Part shown: in pieces, positions 45,323 to 54,190 of the stretch | Position numbering within the stretch: the stretch's first letter is position 1 | Layout: every line of letters begins with the position of its first letter | DNA from: CAYLJJ01 sp964384025 | Lineage (GTDB): Bacteria > Myxococcota_A > Bradymonadia > UBA7976 > UBA1532 | Reading direction: 5' to 3' | DNA: 64,000 nt | Assembly: GCA_964384025.1 (NCBI GenBank) | Contig: CAYLJJ010000007.1 | Coordinates: forward strand, 1 to 64,000 | Program-made: the position numbers and the translations under genes | The notes under the pieces: generated by a model | Seen by the model: only the letters and a program-made list of their open reading frames with translations | Databases searched by the model: none | Told to the model about the DNA's origin: nothing

Positions 45323-48174
45323 ATCGCTGTTTGCTCCCCTTACTCTTGATCGCCTGTGATGCGGAGATCGTCCAACCCAGGAGAGAGAGCCCCGACAGGG
45401 AACTCCTCTTATATGATCTCACTTTTCAAGATCAGAGCTTTGCTGATCTCTTTGATGCTGCTCCAGAGCAGCCGGATGAGGCTCAAGTTGAGACCCCTCC
45501 AGATTGGGCACCTCCCCTAAATGCTCTCTCTCTCAACTCCCTGATTCCCAGCCAGGGCAGCGTGGAGGGAGGTGTTCGAGTACGGGTGGTGGGCACAGGT
45601 TTTCAAGAGGGAATCGAGATCTTCCTCGGAGATGCTGCCTGTGAGGAGCTGGACTGGGAGAGCCCCAGCCACATCCGCTGTACCACCCCCTCCCACCCTG
45701 CTGGGCGTGTTGATGTCTACGCTCGCTTCGAGGAGGATGGCAACCTCAGAGAGTATCTCTTGGAGGATGGCTTTAGCTTCTTTGAACCCCTCGAGCTGAG
45801 CACCATCTCCCCAACACGAGGGCCTCTTCATGGGGGTACTTCCATCCTCTTGGAGGGCAACGGGCTGACCGAAGAAACTCAGATTCGTATCGGTGGGCGA
45901 CGGGTGAGCGAGATTCATCTGGAGGAGGATGGTCGCCTCTCAGGTCGAACTCCTCCTGGAGAGCAGGGCTGGGCAGATCTCTCTATCGTGAACCCCAACG
46001 GCAGCGCGATCTTACCCCACTCCTTTTTTTACTATGGAGATCTCAACTTGGAGCAGATCGAGCCCGCTTTAGGGCCGCTGAGAGGAGGGCTGGAGGTTCA
46101 GCTCCGGGGTGTAGGTCTATTGCCTGACACCGAGGTCCTCTTTGGAGAGCGAGAGGCTGAGCTGCTCCAGGCGGAGGAGGATCACAGCGCCCTCCGCCTG
46201 CGTCTGCCCCCAGGAGAACACCCTGGCCTGGTTGATCTTCGGCTCCAGAATGAGAATGGACAGCTCATACGCCATCAAGCCTTCCTCTACTATGAGGAGC
46301 AAGAGGGCTTCTCGGTGGCGGGGTTGAGCCCTGGCGCGGGTCCCAGCCAAGGGGAGTTTTCAGTCATCTTGGCTGGGAGTGGCTTTGAGGAGGGGATTCA
46401 ACTCTTCTTTGATGGGGAAGCTCTGGAGTGCAACCTGGAGAGTGAGCATCAGCTGCGCTGCCTCGTTCCCCCTCACGATCCAGGGGTCATCCCGGTCAGC
46501 GTACGTCAGGGAGATCAACGCACTCTCCTGGAGTTTCACTACCACGGCCAATTGAACCTCACCGGGCTACGCCCTGATCGAGGCTCTATCGCGGGGGGGA
46601 CCTGGTTGCTGGTTCAGGGAGAGGGCTTTGATGAGCAAACCCAGATCAGCTTAGGAGAGCAGCCCCTGCTGGATCAGGAGCTGCAGAGCGAAACAGAGAT
46701 CTTGGGGCGGAGCCCTGCCAGCACGGTGGGAAGGGTGGATGTCAGGGCCAGCCAAGTTTTCGTTGAAGCTCTCCTGCCTGAGGGCTTCCGCTATTTCGAT
46801 CCAAGCTCACGCTTTGGGGGGCTCTGGGGAGAGCCGATCCAGGGGGCCGTGAACGTGACGGTTTTCAATGAGGGCTCAGGAGCGCGAGAGCCTGAGGTGG
46901 CGATCCTGCTCTTGAGCGATGATGGTCGCTTTGAGCTGGAGGGTTTGACCGATGGCGAGGGCCGCTTAACCCTCTCAGCCCTGGGACTCACAACACCCAT
47001 CTCACTCACCGCGGCCAAAGAGGGCTTCGCGGCGACGACCGTAGAGGGGGTGCAGGTGGAGAATGTCAGCATCTATCTAGAACCCAATGAGGGGGAGGGG
47101 GGGCCACCCGGCGGCGACGAGCTTGCGGTCCTCAGCGGAACGATGAGCGGTCTGGATCTGCTGCCTAAGCCTCGAGAGGAGAACAAGATCAACGTCGTAG
47201 CCATCGAAACCAGCCACAGCAACCCATACAACCGCAGCCGCCTCCCAGATCCTGGCATGGGCGGTCTCCTCACCGAGGATGGTGCTTTTCAGATCCAAGC
47301 TCGCGCGGGAGAGTTGGCCCTCATCGCTACCGCGGGAGAGGTGGAGCGCAGCGCTCGTGATGCCTATCTAGCGGGGGAGCTGGAGTGGATGGCTTTCCGC
47401 CGTAGGTTTCGCCCCATCGCTATGGGTATTCACCGCTTTATCTCAGCCAGCCCCGGTTTAGAGATCGGGGGCCTGCATGTGAGGGTCGATCATATGATGG
47501 ATTTGGAGATCCCCATCGACTTGGATAACCCGCCTCTGGGTCCTGAGCCTGGTCCACAGTTCTACGCTGTGCTCCCTCGTATCTCTCTAGGTGCTGAGGG
47601 ATATTGGGAGCCAGATACCGATGCCTTTGGCATCATCCCCAGCCTGCTTCTCTCGCAGATGCCCTCCTTAGACGGCTGGGATCCAGATATTCGCTACTAT
47701 CTGATCGGCTTCGCTTTCAGCGCCACGGCAGACAACCGCCCCTATTCTGTGAGCATCAAGGAGACCCGCGAGGTAGACGCAGGGATCTTTATCAGCCCCT
47801 TTGTTGCTACACCCTTCTTTACCAGCCCCCAGGGCGATCTGCCCCTGGATCGCCAAGTGAGCTGGGGGCTCCATGAGGGCTTTGATGGTCCCATTCAGGC
47901 CCCCTCAGCTCATCTAGTGGAGATCTCCGAGCCAGCCTTTGGTCCTCCCAAGCCTCTCTGGCGCTATATCACTCCAGGTGATGTCACTGAGTTTCAGATC
48001 CCACGCCTGCCTGAGCAGGCGGGTGAGAGCGGTCTGGGGCGAGGCTTGATGTATCTGGACGTGATCCCTTTTCAGCTCGAGGATCACTTTGAGTTCGATG
48101 ATTTCACTTACGATGCCTTTAATCAGCTCCATTGGAAGAGCTGGGCTGAGGCTCACCTGAGCTTTCAGCAGTAG
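45319..48174 (+). CDS. lipoprotein with five IPT/TIG domains
   Basis: A 951-residue lipoprotein (signal ending L-L-L-I-A-C, Cys at 13). Five consecutive Ig-like IPT/TIG domains fill residues about 68-490, each with a P-x-x-G-x-x-x-G-G core followed by G-x-G-F or an equivalent. Then come a carboxypeptidase-regulatory-like segment (about 500-585) and a unique C-terminal half of about 360 residues. It is coupled to the IgGFc-type gene by ATGA. The two may form a surface complex, but this is inference. The closing domain was not recognised. Confidence 0.8.
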   Translation: MNRCLLPLLLIACDAEIVQPRRESPDRELLLYDLTFQDQSFADLFDAAPEQPDEAQVETPPDWAPPLNALSLNSLIPSQGSVEGGVRVRVVGTGFQEGIEIFLGDAACEELDWESPSHIRCTTPSHPAGRVDVYARFEEDGNLREYLLEDGFSFFEPLELSTISPTRGPLHGGTSILLEGNGLTEETQIRIGGRRVSEIHLEEDGRLSGRTPPGEQGWADLSIVNPNGSAILPHSFFYYGDLNLEQIEPALGPLRGGLEVQLRGVGLLPDTEVLFGEREAELLQAEEDHSALRLRLPPGEHPGLVDLRLQNENGQLIRHQAFLYYEEQEGFSVAGLSPGAGPSQGEFSVILAGSGFEEGIQLFFDGEALECNLESEHQLRCLVPPHDPGVIPVSVRQGDQRTLLEFHYHGQLNLTGLRPDRGSIAGGTWLLVQGEGFDEQTQISLGEQPLLDQELQSETEILGRSPASTVGRVDVRASQVFVEALLPEGFRYFDPSSRFGGLWGEPIQGAVNVTVFNEGSGAREPEVAILLLSDDGRFELEGLTDGEGRLTLSALGLTTPISLTAAKEGFAATTVEGVQVENVSIYLEPNEGEGGPPGGDELAVLSGTMSGLDLLPKPREENKINVVAIETSHSNPYNRSRLPDPGMGGLLTEDGAFQIQARAGELALIATAGEVERSARDAYLAGELEWMAFRRRFRPIAMGIHRFISASPGLEIGGLHVRVDHMMDLEIPIDLDNPPLGPEPGPQFYAVLPRISLGAEGYWEPDTDAFGIIPSLLLSQMPSLDGWDPDIRYYLIGFAFSATADNRPYSVSIKETREVDAGIFISPFVATPFFTSPQGDLPLDRQVSWGLHEGFDGPIQAPSAHLVEISEPAFGPPKPLWRYITPGDVTEFQIPRLPEQAGESGLGRGLMYLDVIPFQLEDHFEFDDFTYDAFNQLHWKSWAEAHLSFQQ

Positions 48175-48199
48175 GCGCCTGAGCCGCTAAAGAGAGAAG

Positions 48200-49852
48200 A
48201 TGCAGATCTACACGAAGATCCTTATCGGGATGCTCTTGGGTGCCCTGATCGGTGCCACCCTAGGCCCCAACAGTCCCTTCCTGGAGAGGGATGCCTACAA
48301 CATCACGGATGCTCAAAACATCTCACTGCGCCTTGACCCCCAGCGAGAGGCTTCTGCTCTGCCCTTCCCTGAGGGGATCAGCCTACGCCTGTTGAAGCGT
48401 GAGGGGGTGATCAAGGCTCAGCTTAAAGATTCAAAGGGCGAACTCCATGAGCGCCCTCAGTGGATCGCGGTCTCCTTTGAGATGACGGAGAAGTTGGCCC
48501 TCAAAGACAGCACGGGGCGCTTTCAGGCCCTGGTTGGCGAGAAGCGGAGAGGCGAGGAGATCTCAGCTTGGCTTCAGATCAAACAGATCCCCTTGGAGAA
48601 GGGAGGCTTTTTAGAGAGCCCCAGCCGAGTCAGCGCTCTAGGGCTCAGCCTCATCGAGATACTTCAACCTGTGGGTGTTCTCTTTCTGCGACTGATCATG
48701 ATGGTGATCATCCCCCTCGTCTTTGCCTCTCTCCTTGTGGGAGTAGCCAGCCTCGGAGATGTTCGTAAGTTGGGGCGCATGGGGGGCAAGACCTTGGGGC
48801 TCTATCTCATCACCACCGCCATCGCCATCACCATCGGCCTGCTCCTCGCTCAGCTCATCCAACCGGGGACCTTTGTCGCTGAGGCGGATCGAGTGGCGCT
48901 TGTTGCCCAGTTCTCTGGGACGGCGGCCTCCAAATCCAGCGCAGCAGCGGCGGCCCCCAGCATGATCAAGAACCTCCTGGCCTTTGTCCCTACCAACCCT
49001 CTGGAATCTTTAGCCCAGGGAGATATGCTCCAGATCATCTTCTTTGCCACCATCTTAGGGGTGGCTTTAAGCATGCTCCCTTCAGCGCAGAGCGAGGGGG
49101 TGATCAAGTTTTTCGATGGCCTTCAACATGCGATGATCCGCATCATCCATATGGTGATGTCCCTGGCTCCCTACGGGGTCGCCGCCCTCATCGCCGAGGT
49201 GATCGGCAGCAGTGGACTGAGCGTCCTCAAAGCACTCCTGATCTATAGCTTGGTGGTCATCTTGGGTTTGATGATTCACGGGGGGCTGATCTATGGCTTT
49301 ATCTTGCGCAGTCTCAGCAAGCTCAACTGGTGGCGGTTTATGCGCGCCATCCGCCCAGCGCAGCTCATCGCCTTCTCCACCTCCTCCTCCTCTGCTGCCC
49401 TTCCTGTCTCGATCCAGTGTGCTGAAGAGGAGTTGGGGATCAGCAACTCCACCGCCTGCTTTGTGCTGCCGTTGGGGGCGACGATCAATATGGATGGGAC
49501 CGCTCTCTACCAAGGCGTCGCGGCGCTCTTTATCGCCCAGGTCTTTCAGATCGATCTCAGCCTAGGAGATCAGCTGGCCATCGTCTTGGCAGCTACGATG
49601 GCCTCGATTGGAGCGGCGGGGGTACCTGGAGCAGGGATGATCACTCTGGCGATGGTCCTCAGCGCAGCGGGGATCCCGCAGGTGGGCTTGGCCTTAATTT
49701 TGGGGATGGATCGTCTCTTAGATATGTTTCGCACAGCGGTCAATGTAACGGGAGATCTGACCGTTACAGCGGTCATGGCGGTGAGCGAGGGGGAGGATTT
49801 GGGGCTCAGTCGCGATCTCTCCGACCCATCCCCCAGTGGATCCCCAGAGTAA
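48200..49852 (+). CDS. dicarboxylate/amino acid:cation symporter (DAACS) with an N-terminal insert
   Basis: A 550-residue symporter of the glutamate transporter fold. The core motifs are F-S-T-S-S-S-S-A-A-L-P (hairpin 1), A-T-I-N-M-D-G-T-A-L-Y, A-A-G-V-P-G-A-G-M (hairpin 2) and D-R-L-L-D-M-F-R-T-A-V-N-V-T-G-D, which hold the substrate and sodium sites. Family members are usually about 400-450 residues. Here roughly 120 extra residues (about 24-146) separate the first membrane helix from the second and are predicted to lie outside the membrane. A purine-rich site precedes the ATG. Its 3' end overlaps the convergent barrel gene by 47 bases. Confidence 0.92.
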   Translation: MQIYTKILIGMLLGALIGATLGPNSPFLERDAYNITDAQNISLRLDPQREASALPFPEGISLRLLKREGVIKAQLKDSKGELHERPQWIAVSFEMTEKLALKDSTGRFQALVGEKRRGEEISAWLQIKQIPLEKGGFLESPSRVSALGLSLIEILQPVGVLFLRLIMMVIIPLVFASLLVGVASLGDVRKLGRMGGKTLGLYLITTAIAITIGLLLAQLIQPGTFVAEADRVALVAQFSGTAASKSSAAAAAPSMIKNLLAFVPTNPLESLAQGDMLQIIFFATILGVALSMLPSAQSEGVIKFFDGLQHAMIRIIHMVMSLAPYGVAALIAEVIGSSGLSVLKALLIYSLVVILGLMIHGGLIYGFILRSLSKLNWWRFMRAIRPAQLIAFSTSSSSAALPVSIQCAEEELGISNSTACFVLPLGATINMDGTALYQGVAALFIAQVFQIDLSLGDQLAIVLAATMASIGAAGVPGAGMITLAMVLSAAGIPQVGLALILGMDRLLDMFRTAVNVTGDLTVTAVMAVSEGEDLGLSRDLSDPSPSGSPE

Positions 49853-50486
49853 ACATCGCCCCCTTTAGGTCTCGATCCCCTGTATAGGGTCTATAGTTGA
49901 CCGGCTTAAGCGTATAGCCCTCATCATCCTCAATGGGCCGAAGCTCTACGCCGTTCCCCTCGCGATGAGCGATAAGGTCTCGAACAGAGAAGTCAAGCCG
50001 AAAGCTATCAAAGCGGATCTGAGCCCCAAGGCCATACTGAGCGAAGGGCATCGCGAAGCTGCTCTCCTGACCCAGAGCGCCATAACGTACAGAGTTCCCG
50101 GCCAGACCAAAGCCCCCGAGGAAATAGACCTGAAATCGCCAATTGGGAAAGAGATAGAACATGAGGTTGGTGCTCATCGGCACTGTTATTCGACTCACAT
50201 CCCCAGATTCTGCGTTCTCTCCAGGAGCCTGCTCCTCCGAGCCCAGGATATCCATCGAGGCTTCAAAGCCCAAGTGGCTGTTAAAGCGATATCTCAGATA
50301 GCCCCCCCGCCCCCCCATGAGCCGCTCCGCCTGGGGGTCTTTATCTATGAGACGCAGGTTGGAGATTCTGGGCCCCATCTCAAAGCGCCCCTGATCCCAG
50401 CGAAACCAACCCTTCTTTAAGCCTTCAGCTGACGCCGCGCTGGACAGACTGAACAGGGCAGCAATAAGCAAAAATCGAATCCACAT
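49806..50486 (-). CDS. outer-membrane beta-barrel protein
   Basis: A 226-residue protein with a signal peptide (MWIRFLLIAALFSLSSAASA) and alternating amphipathic strands with Gly/Tyr/Phe, typical of eight-stranded OmpA-like barrels (L-G-F-E-A-S-M-D-I, W-R-F-Q-V-Y-F-L-G-G-F-G). The usual terminal aromatic signature is followed by a short charged tail. GAGGAGG lies four bases before the ATG. Its 3' end overlaps the symporter gene by 47 bases. Function unknown. Confidence 0.75.
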   Translation of the reverse strand: MWIRFLLIAALFSLSSAASAEGLKKGWFRWDQGRFEMGPRISNLRLIDKDPQAERLMGGRGGYLRYRFNSHLGFEASMDILGSEEQAPGENAESGDVSRITVPMSTNLMFYLFPNWRFQVYFLGGFGLAGNSVRYGALGQESSFAMPFAQYGLGAQIRFDSFRLDFSVRDLIAHREGNGVELRPIEDDEGYTLKPVNYRPYTGDRDLKGAMFTLGIHWGMGRRDRD

Positions 50487-50611
50487 AAAACCTCCTCAGA
50501 GACGCTGCTTGGTGCTTAGCAAAATTAGGGCCTGTATACTTCCTTAGCTCCTCTTCTTTCTGTAAACAGTGGGCCACGAAGCCTCGCGACTGCAGTTCAC
50601 AACTTCAGATA

Positions 50612-51250
50612 CTACTCGATCGAGCCCATCTCGACGACGAGATCGGACTCTAGGCTGGGCTTCTCTTCATCCATAAAGAGCAACAGGCTCAATCCCCCTA
50701 AGATCAGAGCGCCTCCCCCCACCCAGAGCCAAATCGAGCTATACCCAGAAGCTTCCTTTGGAGCAAGCGGCTCCTTAAGGAGGAGCAAGTTTATCTCAAA
50801 GGGGTAGCTTCGCCCCGCCTCTAGCTTTAGGCGGCGTCTCCAAACGCTGAAACCAGGCGCTTTAAGCTCCAGGAGATACGAACCAGGCTCCAGTTCTCCT
50901 TCAAAAGGCAGAGCGCCCAGAGGGTATCCATCCAGATAGAGCTGTGCTCCAGGCGCTTCACAGCTCAGCTTGAGGGCCGCTGAGATGGGCAGTAGGTGGA
51001 TATCTAAGATCAGATCCTGCCCAGGGTGAATTCTAAAAGTGTTCAGGTACTGAGTGTGTCCAGGTAAGCTGAGTTTGATACTGTGACGCCCTGCCCTAAG
51101 GGCCAGGGGGAACTTCATCGGAACGTCTCCCACATATTGACCATCGATCTCAATCTGAGCACCCAGAGAGACAGAGCGGATCAAAAGCGTAGCGCTTCGA
51201 GGGTTATCAATCCCCAAGAGCAGCGCTAGGGAGAAGAGCAGAGTCTTCAT
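50612..51250 (-). CDS. PEGA-domain membrane protein
   Basis: A 212-residue protein with two PEGA domains, about residues 18-88 (V-S-L-G-A-Q-I-E-I-D-G-Q-Y-V-G-D-V-P) and 91-153 (G-A-Q-L-Y-L-D-G-Y-P-L-G-A-L-P), followed by one membrane helix near 172-190. ATG 51250 overlaps the upstream stop (ATGA), so a longer TTG start at 51259 is rejected. PEGA domains usually act at the cell surface or periplasm. The first 15 residues look like a signal peptide. Confidence 0.8.
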   Translation of the reverse strand: MKTLLFSLALLLGIDNPRSATLLIRSVSLGAQIEIDGQYVGDVPMKFPLALRAGRHSIKLSLPGHTQYLNTFRIHPGQDLILDIHLLPISAALKLSCEAPGAQLYLDGYPLGALPFEGELEPGSYLLELKAPGFSVWRRRLKLEAGRSYPFEINLLLLKEPLAPKEASGYSSIWLWVGGGALILGGLSLLLFMDEEKPSLESDLVVEMGSIE

Positions 51251-52089
51251 TCCCACCAAGTCCTTCCCTGTTTAGGCAGACAAAGGTGCAGCTCAGGCTC
51301 AAGCTCCAGATCCTTAAAAAATGGGTAGATCTCAGTAGGCTTATAGATCTGGCTGAAGTGCATCAGCAGCAGGTGGCGATTCTTAAGATGAGGTAGATAG
51401 CGCTTAAGCTCCTCAAGATGGACATGTCCTCCACCACGAGCAGCTTTCAAGGATTTGCGTTTGTCCAGAAAGCTGCACTCCATGATCAGAATGGGGACCT
51501 CCAGCAACTCAGGGACCTCATCCAGGATCTCAGGCAGGGTGTCTGTGGCGTAAGCCAGCTCCAACCTCCGCTCCTCTCGAAAGAGCGCCTCTCCGGCCCG
51601 TTTGCGCTGCTGGATCTCTCTCCCTGGGAGACCATGAAACTCCGGTAGCAGCTTTTGGCGCTTATGAAAGAAGAGATAGCCTAGGGAGGGGACAGGGTGA
51701 AGAGTCTGAAAAGCCTTCACCCAGATACCCCCCCCAACAAGCAGCTCATCTCCCGGCTCCATCGGCCTCATCTCCGCCTCCAGAGGCCAATGATGCAAGC
51801 GTGTAAAGGCGGTCATCGCCTCCTGGAGAGGCTCGACGAGAGAGCTGGGAAGGTGAATCTTAAGCAGCTTACGCACCCCCACCAAGCCACGCATCCCCAA
51901 AAGGGAGAAGAACCCACCGATATGATCTAGGTGCCCATGGCTGAGAAAGAGGTTAGAGGTTGAGCAGAAGCTTCGTAGGGCCACCCCGATATCCAGCAGA
52001 GCCCCCAATTGTGGCACCTGAAGGGCGGTGTACATACCCGCCAGGGAGCGACCTCGAACGGTGTAATTATCAAACTTAAATTGGCTCAT
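51247..52089 (-). CDS. metallo-beta-lactamase-fold hydrolase, RNase Z-like
   Basis: A 280-residue protein of the MBL fold. The zinc motif is S-H-G-H-L-D-H-I-G-G, with a later A-T-D-T and M-E-C-S-F motif and a closing L-L-L-M-H-F-S, as in RNase Z-like members. The ATG at 52089 has no good ribosome site; a TTG at 52110 does not improve this. The substrate could be tRNA 3' ends or a small molecule; this is not settled by sequence. It is coupled to the PEGA gene downstream by ATGA. Confidence 0.75.
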   Translation of the reverse strand: MSQFKFDNYTVRGRSLAGMYTALQVPQLGALLDIGVALRSFCSTSNLFLSHGHLDHIGGFFSLLGMRGLVGVRKLLKIHLPSSLVEPLQEAMTAFTRLHHWPLEAEMRPMEPGDELLVGGGIWVKAFQTLHPVPSLGYLFFHKRQKLLPEFHGLPGREIQQRKRAGEALFREERRLELAYATDTLPEILDEVPELLEVPILIMECSFLDKRKSLKAARGGGHVHLEELKRYLPHLKNRHLLLMHFSQIYKPTEIYPFFKDLELEPELHLCLPKQGRTWWE

Positions 52090-52199
52090 CCGGGGAGAAT
52101 AACGGATCAAACTGTTCTATGCCTGTTCCAGCACTATGCCCCAGAGGAGCATGCACAATTTAAGGCCTGATAATGAGCGTCACAGAGCACAGCGCGGGC

Positions 52200-53879
52200 T
52201 CATGTGTGAGCAGCGTCGAGGAAGTAGTTAAAATCCTCAGCGTCTTCAGCGTGGAGGATCTGATAGACGTGGGCGGGTGAGCGTGCGTGGAAGAGCTGGG
52301 TACCGAGGTTCCGATGAGAGGTGCTGATGGCGCGCGCCAGGGCCCCGAGAACCTCTAGGTGACGATCATGCAGTGACTCTGAGGTGCCCAGCAGCACCAT
52401 GCAGTGCACAGGCACCCCATCCGGGGTCTCAAAGTCGAGGCCCTCACGGCTGATCCCGATGGCCCCCACGATCGTATCGGGTGCATCGAGCGTAAAGTGA
52501 GGTACCGCCAAGCCCCCACCCACACAGGTGGACACCTCCGCTTCACGGGCCAGCGCCCGAGCCGTGAGATCCTCGGGATCCGCTGTAAGTCGATTGGAGT
52601 GTACGAGATGCTCAACCAGCACCGCGATCGCCTCCTCCTTCGTCTTCGCCCTCAGATCCACCTCGATGTTCTCCTCTTGGATGAAGTCGATCACCCGGGC
52701 GCGATCCTTCCCCGCATCCCCCCCGAGCACCAGGGACTGACGAGTCAGGATGGGTCCGATCAGCTCATTGACCATCACCGTGGAGAGGCCGATGGCCAGC
52801 AGGACATCATGGAAGGGCGCAAAGGCGGGATCCTCGGTGATCACCAAGATGAGGCCCACCGCCACGCCCGCTTGAGGAATTAAGCCGAGGCCCAGGAACT
52901 TACGCACGTTATCGGGCGCGTCGGCGAGGTGCATGGCCACCCGCGCGGCGGCGACCTTTCCGATGAAGCGCCCCACGAGGACCGTGGTGACGAGCCAGGC
53001 GGCGGGCACCAGATACTCAAAGTTGAGGTGCATCCCCGCGAGGGTGAAGAACACCGCAAAGATCGCGGGCTCTACGCCCGGAAAAGCCGCCGCGCCGAGG
53101 CTCTTACGCTTCGGTGCCAAGTTCACGATGGTAGCGCCGAGGGCCAAGCACGCCAACATAGATGACACGCCGAGGGCCTCTGAGATCCCCGCTGCCATGA
53201 GCAGCGCCGCGAGGGACTTAGCACCCTCCCGCGTGCGCTCATTGGTGCGCGCCGTGGCGGCTACTAGAGCCCAGCCCGAGATGATCCCGATGGCGGCAGC
53301 CACGACCAGCGCCAGGAATGGGTTCATCTGATCACCGCCGCTCGCAGTCTCAGGCCGCAGGAACGCTCGGGTCACCTCAAAGAGGACGATGCAGGCCACG
53401 TTATTGAAGGCCACCGCCGCAATGAGGGTTTTAACGAACACGCCCTTTGAGCGCGTCTCCAAAGCGATAGCCAGGATGGTCGCGGGGGCCGTCGACACGG
53501 CCATTGCTGCCAAGAGCAGCCCCAGATCCCACTCCGCGCCGCCCAGCCAGACGATCACCATCAAGGTGATGAGGGGCGTGATCGTGGCCTCGGTGATGAG
53601 CAGGAAAAATAGTCGCTTTCCGGCGTTATGCAGTCGCAGGAAGTTAAGGTGCGCGCCCACCGCCGCAGCGATAAAGGCCAGCGCGAAGTCTGTGACCACC
53701 TCCACATTCGCCAACACACTCGACGCAAACAGGTTAAAGCCCGAGTGGCCGATGATCACCCCCGCGAGGATCTGCCCTGTGACCCCGGGGAGCTTCATGG
53801 CGTGTGCGAGCTTAGCGCCCGCGATGCCCACGATGAGCACAAGCGCGAGGGCGAGGAGTGGTCCGATGGTCGTGATCAT
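52200..53879 (-). CDS. CPA2-type cation:proton antiporter fused to a PTS EIIA domain
   Basis: A 559-residue protein. Residues 1-390 form a 12-13 helix Na+/H+ or K+/H+ exchanger of the CPA2 type (P-G-V-T-G-Q-I-L-A-G-V-I-I-G-H; L-G-L-I-P-Q-A-G-V-A-V-G-L near the end). Residues about 405-545 match the fructose/nitrogen-type EIIA domain, with the phosphorylatable His in G-G-G-L-A-V-P-H. The start at 53879 follows GGAGG nine bases upstream; a longer frame to 53930 lacks support. It is clearly GC-richer than its neighbours (44 and 38 G+C in two 60-base samples against 29 in one just downstream). The fusion suggests ion exchange controlled by phosphoryl state (inference). Confidence 0.9.
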   Translation of the reverse strand: MITTIGPLLALALVLIVGIAGAKLAHAMKLPGVTGQILAGVIIGHSGFNLFASSVLANVEVVTDFALAFIAAAVGAHLNFLRLHNAGKRLFFLLITEATITPLITLMVIVWLGGAEWDLGLLLAAMAVSTAPATILAIALETRSKGVFVKTLIAAVAFNNVACIVLFEVTRAFLRPETASGGDQMNPFLALVVAAAIGIISGWALVAATARTNERTREGAKSLAALLMAAGISEALGVSSMLACLALGATIVNLAPKRKSLGAAAFPGVEPAIFAVFFTLAGMHLNFEYLVPAAWLVTTVLVGRFIGKVAAARVAMHLADAPDNVRKFLGLGLIPQAGVAVGLILVITEDPAFAPFHDVLLAIGLSTVMVNELIGPILTRQSLVLGGDAGKDRARVIDFIQEENIEVDLRAKTKEEAIAVLVEHLVHSNRLTADPEDLTARALAREAEVSTCVGGGLAVPHFTLDAPDTIVGAIGISREGLDFETPDGVPVHCMVLLGTSESLHDRHLEVLGALARAISTSHRNLGTQLFHARSPAHVYQILHAEDAEDFNYFLDAAHT

Positions 53880-53922
53880 TTGAGGAAACCTCCGTACAGC
53901 TGAGCGTTGGCTTCTCATCGCC

Positions 53923-54190
53923 ATGAACAAAGTCGCCGTCGAGCATCAACAGCTCATCTGGATCTTCAGCGATGATCTTGCTCTCCTCATATATATGGTG
54001 TCGGCTCCTCTGCTATAGGAAGGCTCTCTTCGGAGCAACAGTTGTCCATCAACGAGGCTCAACTCCAGCTTCAGTTGGATCCCTGAGGCGCTCAAAGAGA
54101 ATCAAGAGACAATACAAGAACTTAATCGGCAGCGAATCGCACAACCGACAGCGGAAACTCAAGCTCTGGCTCTAGAATCTTATGAGCAGG
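53923..54190 (+). pseudogene. possible decayed gene remnant between antiporter and metal permease
   Basis: The 311-base gap between the two minus-strand genes contains protein-like plus-strand segments in different frames: about 31 residues from ATG 53923 to a stop near 54016, then E-Q-Q-L-S-I-N-E-A-Q-L-Q-L-Q-L-D-P near 54032-54083 in another frame, then E-A-L-K-E-N-Q-E-T-I-Q-E-L-N-R near 54085-54129 in a third step. The helical, Gln/Glu-rich character continues across the apparent frameshift. The family was not recognised. It could also be chance; no ribosome site is evident. Confidence 0.25.

Noticed and set aside
53972..54175. Plus-strand frame of 67 codons as an intact gene
   Set aside because: Basic, low-complexity translation with no ribosome site; the better protein-like signal switches frames, fitting a remnant.
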